Assembly: GCA_964498785.1 (NCBI GenBank)
Contig: CAZCJL010000051.1
Location: forward strand, 1-47,688
DNA length: 47,688 bases
Direction of reading: 5' to 3'
DNA from: Mariaggregatimicrobium sp964498785
GTDB lineage: Bacteria > Zhuqueibacterota > Zhuqueibacteria > Thermofontimicrobiales > Thiofontviventaceae
The position numbers were made by a program, and so were the translations under genes. The notes under the pieces were generated by a model. The model did no database searches. It saw only the letters and a program-made list of their open reading frames with translations, and was not told where the DNA came from. This document shows positions 45,724-47,688 of this stretch, piece after piece. How positions within the stretch are numbered: the stretch's first letter is position 1; every line of letters begins with the position of its first letter.

Positions 45724-47637
45724 TTGGTAGATAACTTCCGCCATATAAAACTTTTTACAATCATGGCGATTGCCTTGTTCATTGTGTCAGGAAGTATTCC
45801 TGAAATTCAGAGCTGCCGGGCGGCGGATACTCCTTTTCACGAGTATGAAAAAATCGTATTCGGCTGCTACACCTCAAGTCTTGAAGAATTTGAAGAATTT
45901 GCTACCCGGGCAAAAGAACTCGGTGCAACGCATATTACGATCACTGCGGAAGATTTGCCACTTGCTTACTGGGAGTTAAAGCCGCCGGATGATCCGTATC
46001 CGGCATGGGTGATTACCAATCCGGGGATTTTGAAAATACTTCCGCCGGAAGAGCTGCAGCCGTATATTCCGAAGCAACATGGCGAGCAGGTGATGCAAAT
46101 CCTGGAGCGCCGTTGCCGGATTTTACGCAAATTAGGTTTGAAAGCAGCGTTTCACACCTTCGAGCCGCAAATGCTGCCGGAGCAGGTATTCCGCGATCAT
46201 CCGGCATGGCGTGGTCCGCAGGTCGATAATCCCATGCGCTCCCGGGTGGATCGGTTTGCGCCATCGATGTCGCACCCCGAAGTGCTGGACAGGTATCGTC
46301 GCTCCATTCAGGAATTGATTCGACGATGTCCGGAAATTGATATTCTGCAAATGCGCACCAACGATTCCGGCGCTGGCATCGAATGGAGCGACGCGCTTTA
46401 TGCCGGTCCCAATGGAAATGCAGCATATTCCTCTCTGAAAATGGAGGAGCGCATATCCCGGTTTCTGTCCACACTTAAGAATGCCGCCATATCTGTCGGA
46501 GGGAATCTGGATGTGCATATTTACAATACCAAAGAAAAACGGGAAGATGTCATCGCAACGCAGCTTGATTCCGGTATGGCAATCGATAACAGCGAGGGAC
46601 CGGACGCGACCGATTTCAAATATGAAGTGGGCTCGCTGCTTTATTACAGGCGCGCTTTTGCGCCAGTGCCTGGCATCCCGCGACCGGTGAGTATTTTGGA
46701 AGACCTGGAAAAAGCACGCAGCAGAAAAGCGACGCGGTTGTTTGTTTCAATTCCGGATCGGTTCAATTGGGAGCTGTATTTACGTCTTTATGATTTATTT
46801 CTGGAAAATCCAACGCGATCACCGGCGTCTCGTTTGGAATTACTCAGTCAGTTGGCTGAAAGCGATGTCGGTTCAGAAAGCGGCGATGATTTAGTGCAGG
46901 CCTGGCTCAGCCTTCACGAGGTGGTAAAGTTGACAAAATTGATCAGCGGCGGCGGTACTGTATTCATTTTGGGGTGCGTGCACCAGCGATGGCTCACCCG
47001 ACCGTTTGTGCCGTTTCCGGATTCGTTAACACCGGATGAAAAAAATTATTACCGTAAATTTCAATTTCAGGCGAGGAGCGAAGTTCATGCCAATGATTTG
47101 CTCGATTTACAGGGCAGCCGCCTGGTAAATGGCTTCGGTGGATATCGGGTGTTGAACCGAATCCTGTATCAAATTCGTTCAGAAGTCCGTTCGGCGCGCC
47201 GGCATGTTCAAAAAATTGTTACAAGACTCTCAGGAACTTCGGCGGAAAAATATGCGCTACTGGATAAACGTCTCAATGTTTTTCAATGCCTGGTGAAAAA
47301 TGTGGAACATGCAGTTCACTATCAGGTTGTCCTGGACCGGGTAAACGCCATCGGAACGCCACGGGAACCAAATCCGCCGTATCCGTTTTTAAAGCCGGCT
47401 GATTTCTGGAGCAGGCAGGAATTGATGCGCATCGCCAGGGCGGAAATTGATAATACCGTTGCCTTAATAGAATTGTTAAAAACTGAGAATGATTCGCGCC
47501 TTATCGACCATGCAGAGACCGCAGAAAAAGAGTACCACCGGTTATTAGTGGCGAATCTCATCAATCAATTGACTCAAAAAATAAATGTGATGCGAGATCA
47601 CTGGCAGGATTATAAAAAAATTGTATCCATTCAATAA
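45724..47637 (+). CDS. Secreted protein with glycoside-hydrolase-like barrel, unknown family
   Basis: A 637-residue exported protein. TTG at 45724 (GGAG about 10 bases upstream) is preferred. Another in-frame start, ATG at 45694, overlaps the mtaC end and has no ribosome site. The signal peptide core is FTIMAIALFIVSGS. The N-terminal ~350 residues look like a barrel similar to GH20/GH67-like domains (GATHITITAEDLPLAYW, RILRKLGLKAAFHTFEPQ, DILQMRTNDSGAGIEW). The C-terminal third is helical, rich in Arg/Lys. No family can be fixed. The final 51 bases of the window (47638-47688) are non-coding. Confidence 0.6.
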   Translation: MVDNFRHIKLFTIMAIALFIVSGSIPEIQSCRAADTPFHEYEKIVFGCYTSSLEEFEEFATRAKELGATHITITAEDLPLAYWELKPPDDPYPAWVITNPGILKILPPEELQPYIPKQHGEQVMQILERRCRILRKLGLKAAFHTFEPQMLPEQVFRDHPAWRGPQVDNPMRSRVDRFAPSMSHPEVLDRYRRSIQELIRRCPEIDILQMRTNDSGAGIEWSDALYAGPNGNAAYSSLKMEERISRFLSTLKNAAISVGGNLDVHIYNTKEKREDVIATQLDSGMAIDNSEGPDATDFKYEVGSLLYYRRAFAPVPGIPRPVSILEDLEKARSRKATRLFVSIPDRFNWELYLRLYDLFLENPTRSPASRLELLSQLAESDVGSESGDDLVQAWLSLHEVVKLTKLISGGGTVFILGCVHQRWLTRPFVPFPDSLTPDEKNYYRKFQFQARSEVHANDLLDLQGSRLVNGFGGYRVLNRILYQIRSEVRSARRHVQKIVTRLSGTSAEKYALLDKRLNVFQCLVKNVEHAVHYQVVLDRVNAIGTPREPNPPYPFLKPADFWSRQELMRIARAEIDNTVALIELLKTENDSRLIDHAETAEKEYHRLLVANLINQLTQKINVMRDHWQDYKKIVSIQ

Positions 47638-47688
47638 TTGATGATGTGCATCAAAGCTTTCGGATTCTCTTTAAATTTATTGATTAAG

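Overview
The window looks like a chromosome segment from an uncultured or little-studied bacterium of the FCB group, close to Calditrichota/KSB1-type lineages. This is an inference from several gene signatures. Three large secreted proteins end in a Por/T9SS-like sorting domain with the motif QNYPNPFNP or QNYPNPFN. A PorV/PorQ-type outer-membrane protein and a TonB-dependent receptor with an N-terminal carboxypeptidase-regulatory-like domain are also present. Intergenic DNA carries several short palindromic or dispersed repeats.

Layout. 1-2200: a fumarylacetoacetate-hydrolase-family enzyme, a small four-helix membrane protein, and a minus-strand gene remnant. 2200-7835: a strong promoter, a 1230-residue secreted multidomain protein with a T9SS-like tail, a terminator, an octaheme hydroxylamine-oxidoreductase-like cytochrome c, and a second terminator. 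8044-20156: a single-direction accessory cluster with seven radical SAM enzymes, a CgeB-like glycosyltransferase, a polysaccharide deacetylase, a divergent protein kinase, an SDR-type epimerase and a Gfo/Idh/MocA oxidoreductase, plus two short open frames that could encode peptides. 20368-23418: three glycosyltransferase-type genes (GT61, GT2, DUF6625-like). 23455-24711: a membrane-anchored winged-helix regulator, divergent from the next block. 24931-47637: a long plus-strand block resembling a glycan-utilization locus. It holds a GH-like lipoprotein, a T9SS-type surface protein with a short leader ORF, a TonB receptor, two further surface/outer-membrane proteins, a pectate-lyase-like PL1 protein, three more GH-like secreted proteins and a sodium:solute symporter. 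Set among these is a complete set of corrinoid methyltransferase components: a MtaA-like URO-D protein, MtaB and MtaC.

Working together. In the last block the likely flow is extracellular cleavage of a uronate-rich, possibly methyl-esterified polymer (pectin-like), uptake through the TonB receptor and the symporter, and use of released methanol or methyl groups through MtaB/MtaC/MtaA-like proteins. The pectin-methanol link is inference. The radical SAM cluster is the least explained part. Its enzyme mix suggests a modified peptide or a modified/glycosylated small molecule, or decoration of a surface glycan. No family-level function can be named from sequence alone.

No tRNA, rRNA, CRISPR array, IS transposase or integrase was recognised.
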